DNA of 64,000 nt from Pedobacter metabolipauper (GCF_004362715.1 NZ_SNYC01000004.1:1285254-1349253); one strand, 5' to 3'. Shown: positions 32,098 to 41,183, numbered from the stretch's first letter. The notes: generated by a model not told the origin, from the sequence alone. Translations and numbers: made by a program.

Positions 32098-34545
32098 TTA
32101 AAAGCCGTAAGCAAGCCTAATCCCATGCTCTACCCGTTTATTGCCGTCATAAGCAAAGCCATAAGTGGCTCTGAAAATCAACCGCTGCAAGCCAAAATAG
32201 AATTCAGTATAGTTTGTTTTAATCGGCTGTGTCAAGTAATTGACACCCACAACTTCTTCTAATTTTAACTTGCGGAGCAATGGAACCTTGTTGGTAAACA
32301 AACCAGAGAAATTATGTTCGAAATGGGCTTCTGCATATTCATCGTTTGTGCTGAACAAGTAAAAGTCAAGGAACATGAACCGCTTCGGGTCTGGTTTCGA
32401 AAGTAACGTAACGTTACCCCTGAAGTGCTTAAACTCCGGGAAATAAAGCGATTTGTTATTCAGGAACTTACCGGCGCTCAGATAAAAGGAAGAATATCCC
32501 CAAAGTCCGGCACTGATCCTGTTTTGCTGAATGCCCAAACTAATGTAATCATAATCTACATCGCTGTTAAGCGCCCCCTCGATCCCTTTCTTGTATGTTA
32601 AAGTAAGAATTGGGTATTTTGAGGGTTCGTAGAATTTCCCATCTGGCCGGGTAACGTACTTCTGACCGATGGTGTAAGTAAGCGACGCCGTCGCATTTAA
32701 GGACGTATAATTAGGGAATAATGGGGTTTCCGTTAATGGTGAAAACGGATTATTCGATGTAAATTCTCTTTCTTTGTTATCTGAGATCTTAAATGAACTG
32801 GTATTTACCAGGTTGGTATTCCTGGAGTAATCAGCACTGATCGTTCCCTGAAGTCCATTGGCTAGCTCTCTCGTGATGCCGAGATCTGCAAACTCTTTTT
32901 TATAGAACTTTGCAAAGTTTCTTTCGAAAAGAAGGGAGTTGATCGTATTGCCCAGTAAGGTCATCGATCCATTATTGTTAAGGTCCATGATGTCAGAACC
33001 CACGCTGCCGAAAATGTTGGCGCGCTTAACCGGATCGTAGTAATAATTGGCACTCAGGTTTCCGGTAAACAGCTTATTGGAGAAACCATACCTGGCACTG
33101 GGAGAGATGCGGTAATAACTCCTGTCCTCCAAACGTTTTACATAGCTCATTCCATATTTTACAGCAAAGCCCTCTACGGTATTATAAAAGATAGATGGCA
33201 GGATGGGATCGAAGCTGAAAGACTTGCGTTCATACCTGTTATTTATGGTATAGCCGGTTAACAGTAGTTTTCCAACGCTAAAGGTATTGTTCTTTTTTTC
33301 TAAGGAGTCTAAATAGTGTTTTGATGTTTTTAAAGTTGCAATGCTGTCTTTTCTCACATAGTCCCTGCTTTCTTCCCGGGTAAGCGGAATGGGCCGGTTA
33401 TTTAACCAGAATAAAGAATCTTTTTTGTTAACGGCCCTCGTTACTTTAAGAATCTCACCGGTAAAATAGTTCTTTGGAAATTCAGGATGGATGTTATAGT
33501 TGTTGTAAACACCTACATAATAACCTTCAAATTTAAACCCGAATACATCTCCATTGAACCGGAAATTGATGTTGGAAGGCATGTGGGTGTTTTCTATCTT
33601 AATAAATTGCTGCGTAATATTTAGGGTGTCTAACAGGTTTATACCAGCATCTTTGGTTAAAAATACTTCTGCATTGATCAAATGAAAGCTGTCGTCTTTG
33701 ATGTAAATAATTCCCCGAAATACCGGGTCGTGCGTTCTGCGTGGAATAACCTGGATCTTATTGATCGTTTCCCCATTTTCGCTCGTGGTCCCCAATAATT
33801 TATAGCGGTAATAGAGCATGGCATTGTCAGAAATCGGAGAAACAAAGCCACGCGTACTTAGCGTATTTTCCAGCAGGATATTGTTGTAAAAATTAATGAT
33901 CAGGTCTGATGCTTTGTTAAAGCTGAATGCATTGTTGTTACCGGCAGTCTTTGACGATAGCATTTCTTCATGAATACGATCTGGCTGCTGAAATGCAAAC
34001 GTAGATGTAGATTCTGATAAATATAAGATGCCCTTTCTGTTGGTGTCCAGGTCAAGTGTCTTTTGGATGTCCCGTCCAAAGAATTTTTTTGGTGCGCCAA
34101 CCAGCTTCTGCACGCCTTTGATGTAGACATTGGCGGTATAAGCATCAACTTCTGTTAAATGTTCTTTTCGTCTTTTAATGGCCTGCCGGATAATCTCATA
34201 AGCAGGATCTTCTGCATTGGCTGCAATCGTGACCCCTGCAAGCGAATAGGATTCTGGTGTTAGGGTTACATTTTGAGTTGTATTATCGTCAATCGTAAAG
34301 ATTTTTTCTAACGCTTTATAGCCAATGGCACGGTAAATAATAGTTACCTGTCCTTTATCTACTGACAATGAATAGATCCCATCTACATTAGCAGAGGTTC
34401 CTTTAGTCGTGTTTTTGATGTAAACCGATGCAAAAGGAACAGGCTGACCTTCGGTGTCTTTAATAAGACCTCCAAGTTTAACCTGTTGTGCAGACAAACT
34501 AAGTGTGGTGATTACCAGGAAAATCGTTGAGTATATATACTTCAT
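32098..34545 (-). CDS. DUF5686 outer-membrane protein with carboxypeptidase-like regulatory domain
   Basis: 815 residues from the ATG at 34545, whose signal peptide MKYIYSTIFLVITTLSLSAQ is clear; the 16 extra codons upstream add nothing plausible. Residues about 25-110 form a CarboxypepD_reg-like domain (LGGLIKDTEGQPVPFASVYI). The rest matches DUF5686, a large beta-barrel-like family found in Bacteroidota, ending in aromatic RLAYGF as outer-membrane proteins do. There is no TonB-plug motif. Function unknown. The gene stands alone. Confidence 0.85.
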   Translation of the reverse strand: MKYIYSTIFLVITTLSLSAQQVKLGGLIKDTEGQPVPFASVYIKNTTKGTSANVDGIYSLSVDKGQVTIIYRAIGYKALEKIFTIDDNTTQNVTLTPESYSLAGVTIAANAEDPAYEIIRQAIKRRKEHLTEVDAYTANVYIKGVQKLVGAPKKFFGRDIQKTLDLDTNRKGILYLSESTSTFAFQQPDRIHEEMLSSKTAGNNNAFSFNKASDLIINFYNNILLENTLSTRGFVSPISDNAMLYYRYKLLGTTSENGETINKIQVIPRRTHDPVFRGIIYIKDDSFHLINAEVFLTKDAGINLLDTLNITQQFIKIENTHMPSNINFRFNGDVFGFKFEGYYVGVYNNYNIHPEFPKNYFTGEILKVTRAVNKKDSLFWLNNRPIPLTREESRDYVRKDSIATLKTSKHYLDSLEKKNNTFSVGKLLLTGYTINNRYERKSFSFDPILPSIFYNTVEGFAVKYGMSYVKRLEDRSYYRISPSARYGFSNKLFTGNLSANYYYDPVKRANIFGSVGSDIMDLNNNGSMTLLGNTINSLLFERNFAKFYKKEFADLGITRELANGLQGTISADYSRNTNLVNTSSFKISDNKEREFTSNNPFSPLTETPLFPNYTSLNATASLTYTIGQKYVTRPDGKFYEPSKYPILTLTYKKGIEGALNSDVDYDYISLGIQQNRISAGLWGYSSFYLSAGKFLNNKSLYFPEFKHFRGNVTLLSKPDPKRFMFLDFYLFSTNDEYAEAHFEHNFSGLFTNKVPLLRKLKLEEVVGVNYLTQPIKTNYTEFYFGLQRLIFRATYGFAYDGNKRVEHGIRLAYGF

Positions 34546-34658
34546 AGCGTAGATTAAGAACCTAAATATCGGATAAGTTATGTGACTAAACACATTTATT
34601 ATGTTAAAGTTTGTTAACTAACCTTATAATAGGTTGCGTATAGAAGATGATATTTTTA

Positions 34659-34666
34659 TAACTTTG
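34659..34666 (+). promoter_or_regulatory. -7 box TAACTTTG of kbl
   Basis: Exact TAnnTTTG with a TTG at 34634-34636 at near-proper spacing (22 bp). It lies inside the longer open frame starting at 34634, which rules out that start and supports the ATG at 34688. Confidence 0.7.
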
Positions 34667-34687
34667 GTTGCATCAATTATTATAAAT

Positions 34688-35875
34688 ATGTACAAAACAT
34701 TACAGCCGGTTCTGCAACAGGAATTAGAGCAAATAGAAAAAGACGGTTTATTTAAACGCGAACGTATTATTGTAACCCCACAAGGTGCCGATATTAAAAT
34801 CAGTACTGGTCAGGAAGTGATCAACTTTTGTGCAAACAATTACCTTGGCCTTTCTTCACATCCTGTAGTTATCGAAGCTGCAAAAAAAGCAATCGATAAA
34901 TATGGTTATGGAATGTCTTCTGTACGTTTCATTTGTGGTACACAAGATGTACACAAAGAACTGGAAGCAAAGCTTTCTTCATTCCTTGGAACTGAAGACA
35001 CCATTTTATATGCCGCTGCTTTTGATGCCAATGGAGGTGTTTTTGAGCCTTTATTTAACGATCAGGATGCCATTATTTCTGATGAACTGAACCATGCATC
35101 TATTATTGATGGCGTGCGTTTGTGTAAAGCCAAACGTTTCAGGTATAAAAATGCCGATATGGCTGATCTGGAACAACAATTAATTGCAGCTAAAGATTCA
35201 AGACACCGGATTATTGTAACCGATGGTGCATTCTCTATGGACGGCGTTGTTGCTCCTTTAGATAAGATCTGCGACCTGGCAGATAAATACGAAGCTTTGG
35301 TGATGATCGATGAATCGCACTGTACCGGCTTTATGGGTAGAACAGGCAGAGGTACACACGAACACTTTAATGTAATGGGCCGGATTGATATCATTACCGG
35401 TACTTTAGGTAAAGCATTAGGCGGCGCTTCCGGTGGCTTTACTTCTGGTAAAAAAGAAATTATTGACATGCTTCGCCAGCGCTCACGTCCGTATCTGTTC
35501 TCCAATACATTGGCTCCTGCAATTACCGGTGCTTCTGTAGCCGTGCTGGATCTTTTAAGTGAAACCACAGACCTGAGAGATAAACTGGAAAGCAGTACCA
35601 TGTATTTCCGTCAGAAAATGACTGAAGCAGGCTTTGATATCAAAGAAGGGGTACACCCGATTGTTCCGGTAATGCTTTATGATGCTAAGCTGGCACAAGA
35701 ATTTGCTGCCAAAATGCTGGAAGAAGGAATTTACGTGATCGGGTTTTACTATCCGGTAGTGGGACAAGGTAAAGCGAGGATTCGTGTGCAGATCTCTGCA
35801 GCACATGAACAGCACCATTTAGACAAAGCAATTGCCGCATTTACCAAAGTAGGTAAAGCACTTGGCGTAATCTAA
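34688..35875 (+). CDS. kbl: Glycine C-acetyltransferase (2-amino-3-ketobutyrate CoA ligase)
   Basis: 395 residues, normal length, from the ATG at 34688. It is a PLP-dependent alpha-oxoamine synthase: [45 protein letters not shown] and the PLP lysine in [13 protein letters not shown]. It splits 2-amino-3-ketobutyrate with CoA to glycine and acetyl-CoA. The partner dehydrogenase is encoded at 9522 and has the same promoter box (TAACTTTG). In E. coli kbl and tdh form an operon; here they do not. Cytosolic. Confidence 0.95.
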   Translation: MYKTLQPVLQQELEQIEKDGLFKRERIIVTPQGADIKISTGQEVINFCANNYLGLSSHPVVIEAAKKAIDKYGYGMSSVRFICGTQDVHKELEAKLSSFLGTEDTILYAAAFDANGGVFEPLFNDQDAIISDELNHASIIDGVRLCKAKRFRYKNADMADLEQQLIAAKDSRHRIIVTDGAFSMDGVVAPLDKICDLADKYEALVMIDESHCTGFMGRTGRGTHEHFNVMGRIDIITGTLGKALGGASGGFTSGKKEIIDMLRQRSRPYLFSNTLAPAITGASVAVLDLLSETTDLRDKLESSTMYFRQKMTEAGFDIKEGVHPIVPVMLYDAKLAQEFAAKMLEEGIYVIGFYYPVVGQGKARIRVQISAAHEQHHLDKAIAAFTKVGKALGVI

Positions 35876-35901
35876 TGCCGGCTACCTTATAAATTTTGTT
35901 A

Positions 35902-35957
35902 AGCTGAGTTCATTTTCTTCATGGAAATACCCTTCAAGTTGATTTTTGAACTCAGCT
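35902..35957. other. 11-bp inverted repeat between kbl and pheS
   Basis: 35902-35912 pairs perfectly with 35947-35957 around a 34-nt loop. It lies after the kbl stop and before the pheS -7 box, and no T-run follows. It may be a 3' stabilising structure of kbl or a binding site. Confidence 0.45.
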
Positions 35958-35984
35958 ACTATAAAAATATTATATAAATAGCTG

Positions 35985-35992
35985 TATATTTG
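35985..35992 (+). promoter_or_regulatory. -7 box TATATTTG of pheS
   Basis: Exact TAnnTTTG only 5 bp before the pheS ATG at 35998. Transcription would begin at or next to the start codon, so the mRNA may be leaderless. Confidence 0.65.
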
Positions 35993-35997
35993 ACCCC

Positions 35998-37035
35998 ATG
36001 TTACAAGATAAGATAACACAATATACAGCAGAGATTAATGCGTTTACCACTCAAAACGCAGATGAATTAGAACAATTCCGCATCAAATTCCTGGGTACCA
36101 AAGGAATTATAAAAGATATTTTCGACGAATTTAAAGCCGTTTCTCCTGAAGAAAAAAGAACCTTAGGTAAGGTTTTGAATGAGTTTAAGCAGTTGGCAGA
36201 AGCAAAATACCAGACTTTAAAGGATGGAAGTACCGAAGCTGAAAGTTCCAAAGATTCAGATACCGACCTGACCCTGCCAGGGGAAGGTTTTGAGATCGGC
36301 GCCCGTCATCCATTGGCACTGGTTCGCAGAGAAATGGTGGAAATCTTTAGTAAACTAGGTTTCATCGTTGCCGAAGGCCCCGAAATTGAAGACGACTGGC
36401 ATAACTTCTCTGCATTGAACTTTCCGGAAGAACACCCTGCCCGTGATATGCAGGATACCTTCTTTATTAAAAAAGGTGGTGAGACCGGTGATATTGCGTT
36501 GCGTACACATACATCATCTGTTCAGGTAAGAATGATGGAAGCCGGGAAACCGCCTTTCAGGGCAATCATGCCAGGCCGGGTATATCGCAATGAAGCCATC
36601 TCCGCAAGGGCACACTGCTTCTTTCACCAGGTGGAAGGCCTGTACGTGGATGAAAATGTATCCTTTGCCGACCTGAAACAAACCCTGTTCTATTTTGTAC
36701 AGGAATTATATGGTGCAGGGACACAAGTTCGTTTCCGCCCATCTTATTTTCCATTTACCGAGCCTTCTGCAGAGATGGACATCTCCTGTACCATTTGTAA
36801 AGGAGCAGGATGCGGCATGTGTAAGCATAGCGGATGGGTAGAGATCTTAGGCTGTGGTATGGTGGATCCGAATGTATTGGAAAACTGCGGTATAGACAGT
36901 AAAAAATATAGCGGATTTGCATTTGGAATGGGAATTGAGCGCATCGCCAATCTTAAATATGAAATCAAAGATCTGCGTTTGTTCTCGGAAAACGACGCAC
37001 GCTTTTTAAAACAATATAAAACGTCATTAATATAA
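35998..37035 (+). CDS. pheS: Phenylalanine-tRNA ligase alpha subunit
   Basis: 345 residues, full length. An N-terminal coiled-coil (about 1-90) precedes the class II core: HPLALVRREMVEIFSKLGF, EDDWHNFSALNFPEEHPARD, motif 2 region PGRVYRNEAISARAHCFFHQ and motif 3 GFAFGMGIERIANLKYEI. It charges tRNA-Phe as an alpha2-beta2 enzyme; pheT is not in this window, so the subunits are encoded apart. Overlaps the next gene by 1 bp and probably heads a three-gene unit. Confidence 0.97.
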   Translation: MLQDKITQYTAEINAFTTQNADELEQFRIKFLGTKGIIKDIFDEFKAVSPEEKRTLGKVLNEFKQLAEAKYQTLKDGSTEAESSKDSDTDLTLPGEGFEIGARHPLALVRREMVEIFSKLGFIVAEGPEIEDDWHNFSALNFPEEHPARDMQDTFFIKKGGETGDIALRTHTSSVQVRMMEAGKPPFRAIMPGRVYRNEAISARAHCFFHQVEGLYVDENVSFADLKQTLFYFVQELYGAGTQVRFRPSYFPFTEPSAEMDISCTICKGAGCGMCKHSGWVEILGCGMVDPNVLENCGIDSKKYSGFAFGMGIERIANLKYEIKDLRLFSENDARFLKQYKTSLI

Positions 37036-37451
37036 TGGGCAGGAGAAACCGGGTTGTTCTGTTGTTGCTGCTGGCACTTGCCGGCTGTGGGAAAGAAACC
37101 GACCTGATTCCCAATGTCCCTGTTAATTTTAGTGCGCCGTTAACAGATCCAAGACTGATCAGGCTGAGCAGTCCCGGTGGGGCAGTTGCCTTGTCTGGTC
37201 ATGGTGTTGCTGGTATCATCATCTACCGCACCACATCCGGGGGCTATGTGGCGTACGACCGCTGCAGTACCGTTAACCCGGAAAAGAAATGTGCTGTAGA
37301 TCTGGACGAACCAAGTTTTACCGCTACCGACAAATGTTCGGGTGCCAAATATCTGCTGGAGGATGGAAGTCCTGCTAAAGCTCCTGCAGCAGTATCTTTA
37401 AAGAGATACAATACATTTATAGCAGGAAACTCATTACAGGTAACTAATTAA
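37035..37451 (+). CDS. Small lipoprotein with cysteine pattern like a degenerate Rieske domain
   Basis: 138 residues. Lipobox LALAGC places the anchor at Cys18. The body is beta-rich; three further cysteines lie at 77, 86 and 101 (AYDRC, EKKC, ATDKC), followed by KYLLEDGSPAKAPAAVSLKRY. The spacing and the closing segment resemble Rieske iron-sulphur domains, but the two ligand histidines are missing (only His56 exists), so no Rieske cluster can be bound in the usual way. The similarity is my reading, not a search result. Overlaps pheS and the TetR gene by 1 bp each. Confidence 0.75.
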   Translation: MGRRNRVVLLLLLALAGCGKETDLIPNVPVNFSAPLTDPRLIRLSSPGGAVALSGHGVAGIIIYRTTSGGYVAYDRCSTVNPEKKCAVDLDEPSFTATDKCSGAKYLLEDGSPAKAPAAVSLKRYNTFIAGNSLQVTN

Positions 37452-38026
37452 TGGAACCAGAAAAGATCAAAGAGAGTATAATTAGGGCCGCTAAAGAGTT
37501 GTTCAGGAAATATGGATACCATAAGACCAGTGTCAACGAAATTGCAAAAAAAGCCAGGATAGCAAAAGCAACTATCTATAAGTATTTTGAGAGCAAGGAG
37601 CAGATCCTGGACGCCATACTGATGAACTACCTGGATCTGAACCTCAATGAGATCCTGAAAAATAAGGCGCAGTTTGCGGATGAAGAAGAGCATCTTAAAG
37701 CATTGGTAATGAAGACCTGCAGGCTCACCTATACCGTTTGTAATGAATTTATAGGATGGGACTTTGTTCGCGAAAATGCCAATTCGCAGGAGTTTTTAAA
37801 ACACCTGTCTGACCAGCTGGAATCTTTGCTGCTCTCTGCTTACCTGGAGCTGGACCATTTTAAAAATAATCCATCCCGTAAAGAAGGACTGGCTTTCCTG
37901 TTAAAGGCCAGCAAGAGCATCGTATTTTCATTCGCCTTTACCTCGGTAAGTGATTCTGATGTACGTAAGAACTTCGTCAGCTTTCAAAAAGAACTGCTGC
38001 CCTTTCTCGTAAAGGCTGCTTTGTAA
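37451..38026 (+). CDS. TetR/AcrR family transcriptional regulator
   Basis: 191 residues. The N-terminal helix-turn-helix is typical: IIRAAKELFRKYGYHKTSVNEIAKKARIAKATIYKYFESKEQILDAIL is read as residues 8-55 with the recognition helix KATIYKYF. The C-terminal ligand domain is diverse, so the effector is unknown. The start codon overlaps the lipoprotein stop, so it is translated from the pheS transcript. A regulator coupled to pheS suggests constant low expression. Confidence 0.92.
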   Translation: MEPEKIKESIIRAAKELFRKYGYHKTSVNEIAKKARIAKATIYKYFESKEQILDAILMNYLDLNLNEILKNKAQFADEEEHLKALVMKTCRLTYTVCNEFIGWDFVRENANSQEFLKHLSDQLESLLLSAYLELDHFKNNPSRKEGLAFLLKASKSIVFSFAFTSVSDSDVRKNFVSFQKELLPFLVKAAL

Positions 38027-38052
38027 TCCTTAGGTTTTTTAATCTATACCGT

Positions 38053-38084
38053 TTTGGTATTTGGTATATAAACAGGTATATTTG
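38053..38084 (+). promoter_or_regulatory. Complete -33/-7 promoter (TTTG-N20-TATATTTG)
   Basis: TTTG at 38053-38056, 20 bp spacer and TATATTTG at 38077-38084. Both boxes and the spacing equal the Bacteroidota housekeeping consensus. It is the best-formed promoter seen in the window and drives the small gene at 38102. Confidence 0.8.
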
Positions 38085-38101
38085 GCTACGTAGTCATTTA
38101 T

Positions 38102-38218
38102 ATGGTCATGAGTAAAGAGATTTTAGAAATTTCTGTAATGGTTGATGAGAAGTTTGATATGAAGTTTAACTTAGTTGAAGGCATTTTTGGTTTTATCCTC
38201 AGTATTTTTGGCAAGTAA
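38102..38218 (+). CDS. Unannotated small protein, 38 residues (or 36 from second Met)
   Basis: A short open frame begins with ATG 17 bp after a consensus promoter and ends with TAA at 38216-38218. The second Met (38108, MSKEIL) may be the true start. The N-terminal half is charged (EILEISVMVDEKFDMK) and the C-terminal half is hydrophobic and aromatic, ending FGFILSIFGK, which looks like an amphipathic or membrane-touching helix. No family recognised. Free-standing: 75 bp after the TetR gene and 96 bp before rlmD, which has its own promoter. Codons look normal for the genome. Could be a membrane peptide, toxin-like peptide or secretion partner. Confidence 0.55.
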   Translation: MVMSKEILEISVMVDEKFDMKFNLVEGIFGFILSIFGK

Positions 38219-38299
38219 AAATTGATATCCTGATCTCTCCCTGATAGGCGTTCCACACACCTAACCTAAATTTCTGTGCCCAAAATCTTAAATTTTATC

Positions 38300-38307
38300 T
38301 AAATTTG
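38300..38307 (+). promoter_or_regulatory. -7 box TAAATTTG of rlmD
   Basis: Exact TAnnTTTG 7 bp before the ATG at 38315, so a leader of only a few bases or none. Confidence 0.65.
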
Positions 38308-38314
38308 CGAAATA

Positions 38315-39841
38315 ATGAGTAGAAATAGAAAATCCGGAACCGTAACAATTATCCCCAATCTAAGTATTATCGATATTGCTGAAGAGGGTAAAGGTGTAGG
38401 TAAAGCAGATGAACTGGTCATTTTTGTTGACAAAGCTGTACCGGGAGACGTAGTTGACGTACGTTTAGTAAAGAAAAAGAAGAATTTCGCAGAAGCCGTT
38501 ATTGAAAGCCTGAGCAAAGCTTCTGAATTAAGGGATGATCCCTTTTGCCAGCATTTTGGCGTTTGCGGGGGCTGTAAATGGCAGCACATGCAATACGGTG
38601 CGCAGTTAACATTTAAACATAAAAACGTAGAGGCCGCTTTACAGCGCCTCGCAAAGATCGATACTTCTTCCATGGAGCCGATATTGGGTTCTGCTAAAAA
38701 TACCTATTACCGGAATAAACTAGAGTACACTTTTTCTAATAAACGCTGGCTGAATAAACAGGACATGCCTGCACGTGCTGATGATCTTTCCGGAGAACGT
38801 GGAGAGCGATCAGAAAGTGTAACGCATGAAGAACATTCAGCACGTTTGGAAAACAACATCAATCCGGAATTGGAAATGAATGCCCTGGGTTTTCACGTTC
38901 CTTTGCGTTTTGATAAAATTCTGGATGTGCAGCATTGCTACCTGCAGGCTGAACCTTCCAATTCCATTCGCAATAGTGTTCGTGCCTATGCCCTGGAGCA
39001 CCAGCTGAGCTTTTATGACCTGCGCAATCACGAAGGAAGTTTAAGGAATTTGATCATCCGCACTTCTTCAACCTTAGAAGTGATGGTTGCCGTTGTTTTT
39101 GCTTATGCAGAACAGGAACAGATCAATGGATTAATGGAGCATCTAAAATTAAATTTCCCGGAGATCACGTCTTTACTATATATTGAAAATCAGAAAAAGA
39201 ACGATACGATCTTTGATCAGGATGTGGTAACCTACGCCGGAAGAGATCATATTTTTGAGGAAATGAACGGTCTTAAATTCAAGATTGGTGTTAAATCATT
39301 TTATCAGACCAACTCAGACCAGGCACATGAGCTGTATAAGATCACGAAAGATTTTGCAGGCTTTTCTGGTGATGAGCTGGTGTATGATCTGTATACAGGT
39401 GCAGGGACCATTGCTAATTTTGTTGCAGGGAGCGTGAAGCAAGTAGTGGGGATTGAATATGTGCCTACCGCTATTGAAGATGCTAAATTTAATTCAGCTT
39501 TGAATAAAATTGACAACACCATTTTCTATGCCGGTGACATGAAAGACATTCTGACCAGGGAATTTATAGCCGAGCACGGTAAACCAGATGTAGTGATCAC
39601 GGATCCGCCAAGAGCAGGGATGCATGCAGATGTAGTTATGCGGTTACTGGAAATGGAAGCAGAAAAGATTGTTTATGTAAGCTGCAACGCAGCGACACAA
39701 GCAAGAGACCTGGCGTTGTTGAAAGAGAAATATGATGTTGTCCGCATTAAACCTGTTGATATGTTTCCGCATACACAGCATGTTGAAAATGTGGTGTTGT
39801 TAAAATTTGCTGGCCGCACGGTTCACGTGCCTGAAGATTAA
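38315..39841 (+). CDS. rlmD: 23S rRNA (uracil-5-)-methyltransferase, RlmD/RumA family
   Basis: 508 residues. A TRAM-like N-terminal domain is followed by the iron-sulphur cysteines in FCQHFGVCGGCKWQH. The SAM-binding loop is VYDLYTGAGTIANFV, TDPPRAGMH follows and the catalytic cysteine is in YVSCNAATQARDL. It methylates a uracil in 23S rRNA (U1939 in E. coli numbering); some relatives modify other sites. A charged insertion near residues 150-185 (DDLSGERGERSESV) makes it somewhat longer than usual. Cytosolic. The next gene begins 2 bp after the stop. Confidence 0.92.
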   Translation: MSRNRKSGTVTIIPNLSIIDIAEEGKGVGKADELVIFVDKAVPGDVVDVRLVKKKKNFAEAVIESLSKASELRDDPFCQHFGVCGGCKWQHMQYGAQLTFKHKNVEAALQRLAKIDTSSMEPILGSAKNTYYRNKLEYTFSNKRWLNKQDMPARADDLSGERGERSESVTHEEHSARLENNINPELEMNALGFHVPLRFDKILDVQHCYLQAEPSNSIRNSVRAYALEHQLSFYDLRNHEGSLRNLIIRTSSTLEVMVAVVFAYAEQEQINGLMEHLKLNFPEITSLLYIENQKKNDTIFDQDVVTYAGRDHIFEEMNGLKFKIGVKSFYQTNSDQAHELYKITKDFAGFSGDELVYDLYTGAGTIANFVAGSVKQVVGIEYVPTAIEDAKFNSALNKIDNTIFYAGDMKDILTREFIAEHGKPDVVITDPPRAGMHADVVMRLLEMEAEKIVYVSCNAATQARDLALLKEKYDVVRIKPVDMFPHTQHVENVVLLKFAGRTVHVPED

Positions 39842-39843
39842 TT

Positions 39844-40248
39844 ATGGATATTGAAGAGTTGTTGCCTCAGCAGCCTGAGGAAAATAAAGAAGAGAAAGCG
39901 AAGAGTCCGCTGGTTAGTTTAGAGAAAGACCTGGAACTGTACGCAGAATCTATTCGTGAAATTGCAATAGAGATCAGGGTGGAAGGATTGTCTGCTCATC
40001 CAATCTTTGTGGCACATCAGCATACCGTGACCATTGGCGAAGTGATCCTCGACCGGAAAGAACTGAACACCGAATGGACCATCCAGGTTTCAACTTTTGA
40101 AGAGTTTGTGGAAAAAGGAATCATTAGTCCGGATAAAAAGGAACTGTTCCTGAAGAGCTATAAAAGGCCGGAAGATTTTATGTGCGTATTTGTGATTGTT
40201 CCTGAAGGGGCAAACTTTATTTACTACCCATACAAAACGAAAAGATGA
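39844..40248 (+). CDS. Conserved protein of unknown function
   Basis: 134 residues, cytosolic. The first 25 residues are acidic and low in complexity (EELLPQQPEENKEEKAK). The rest looks like a compact alpha/beta domain: LVSLEKDLELYAESIREIAIEI, HPIFVAHQHTVTIGEVILDR and ending FVIVPEGANFIYYPYK. I do not recognise the family. It lies 2 bp after rlmD and is likely co-translated, so a link to RNA modification or simple co-transcription are both possible. Confidence 0.75.
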   Translation: MDIEELLPQQPEENKEEKAKSPLVSLEKDLELYAESIREIAIEIRVEGLSAHPIFVAHQHTVTIGEVILDRKELNTEWTIQVSTFEEFVEKGIISPDKKELFLKSYKRPEDFMCVFVIVPEGANFIYYPYKTKR

Positions 40249-40253
40249 GGTAC

Positions 40254-40291
40254 AAAAAGCCCCCTGTTGGTATCCACCATGACAGAGGGCT
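40254..40291 (-). terminator. Intrinsic terminator of the head-GIN gene
   Basis: On the minus strand a 10-bp stem with one mismatch (40282-40291 with 40258-40267) encloses a smaller stem and is followed by TTTTT at 40254-40258. It begins about 29 bp after the stop at 40320 and lies just past the plus-strand gene ending at 40248. Confidence 0.8.
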
Positions 40292-40319
40292 AACTAATAA
40301 CTAATAAACTATCTAAATT

Positions 40320-41033
40320 TTAGTCTATTTTGTTAACATCTCCGCTTTTGCTAAGAGAAGTCTTTTTTACGGATGGATTTCCTTTATAATTGACATCGCT
40401 GCCTCCGGTAGCACTTGCTTCCAGTGCCTTGCTTACGTTTACATTTCCGTCTGATCCGCCACTGACAGTAACCTTGGCATATTCTGTAACAAAGCCATAA
40501 GCATCGATATCACTACCGCCGCTAGCCTTTGCGTCCATATTTACGCCTGTTCCTTTCAGCTCTACATCAGAACCTCCACTAATTTGAATTTGTATATCTT
40601 TAGTAACAACATTTAATTTTAAGTCTGATCCGCCTGAGCCCTTTACCACTAAACGGTCTGTTTTTAGTGTGTTTTGGGTATAAACATCACTTCCTCCACT
40701 TGCCGAAAGCGCCTGAAGGGTTTTATAACTCACATAAACCTTAATCGATTGACCTTTTACAATTCTGCTCCAGCTCACGTTATCCTTATAACTGATCTTT
40801 AATGCATTTCCTTCTTTTATAATCACCAAATTCTTCATCAGGTCGGAATGGGTAACCACCTTAACCTGTTCTGCGCTGCCCTGCGTTAGATATAGATCTA
40901 TTCCGCTTGCAACTGATATTTCTGTGAAGTTTTTAATTTGGAAGTCTTTGGTTTCCTGCGCTTTTAGGGATAACGCAGCTATTGAAAATACAAGCAACAG
41001 GCTTGCAGATTTAATGGTAAATAGGTTTCTCAT
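40320..41033 (-). CDS. Head-GIN domain (DUF2807) secreted protein
   Basis: 237 residues with signal peptide (about 1-25, cut after LKA). The mature part is a right-handed repeat of GGSD-type turns (SGGSDVYTQ, GSGGSDLKL, SGGSDVELKG, SGGSDGNVN, TGGSDVNYKG) spaced about 18-22 residues apart, as in DUF2807, also called putative auto-transporter adhesin. NFTEISVASGIDLYLTQG near the start is the family hallmark. Function unknown; envelope location. Confidence 0.9.
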   Translation of the reverse strand: MRNLFTIKSASLLLVFSIAALSLKAQETKDFQIKNFTEISVASGIDLYLTQGSAEQVKVVTHSDLMKNLVIIKEGNALKISYKDNVSWSRIVKGQSIKVYVSYKTLQALSASGGSDVYTQNTLKTDRLVVKGSGGSDLKLNVVTKDIQIQISGGSDVELKGTGVNMDAKASGGSDIDAYGFVTEYAKVTVSGGSDGNVNVSKALEASATGGSDVNYKGNPSVKKTSLSKSGDVNKID

Positions 41034-41183
41034 TTGCAGGTTTAATTGGTGTGTTCAAATATTAGACGCAGAACATCTTCAAAAGTTGCATTAATTTCTA
41101 AATATATTTTTAAAAGTATGTAAATAGATAAATACAATCCTGTTTTACATCAATTTTAGAAGGACTGAAAAAATAATGCGTAC

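Noticed and set aside
40258..40291. Terminator for the plus-strand gene ending at 40248
   Set aside because: The hairpin has a T-run only in the minus direction, so it was assigned to the head-GIN gene.
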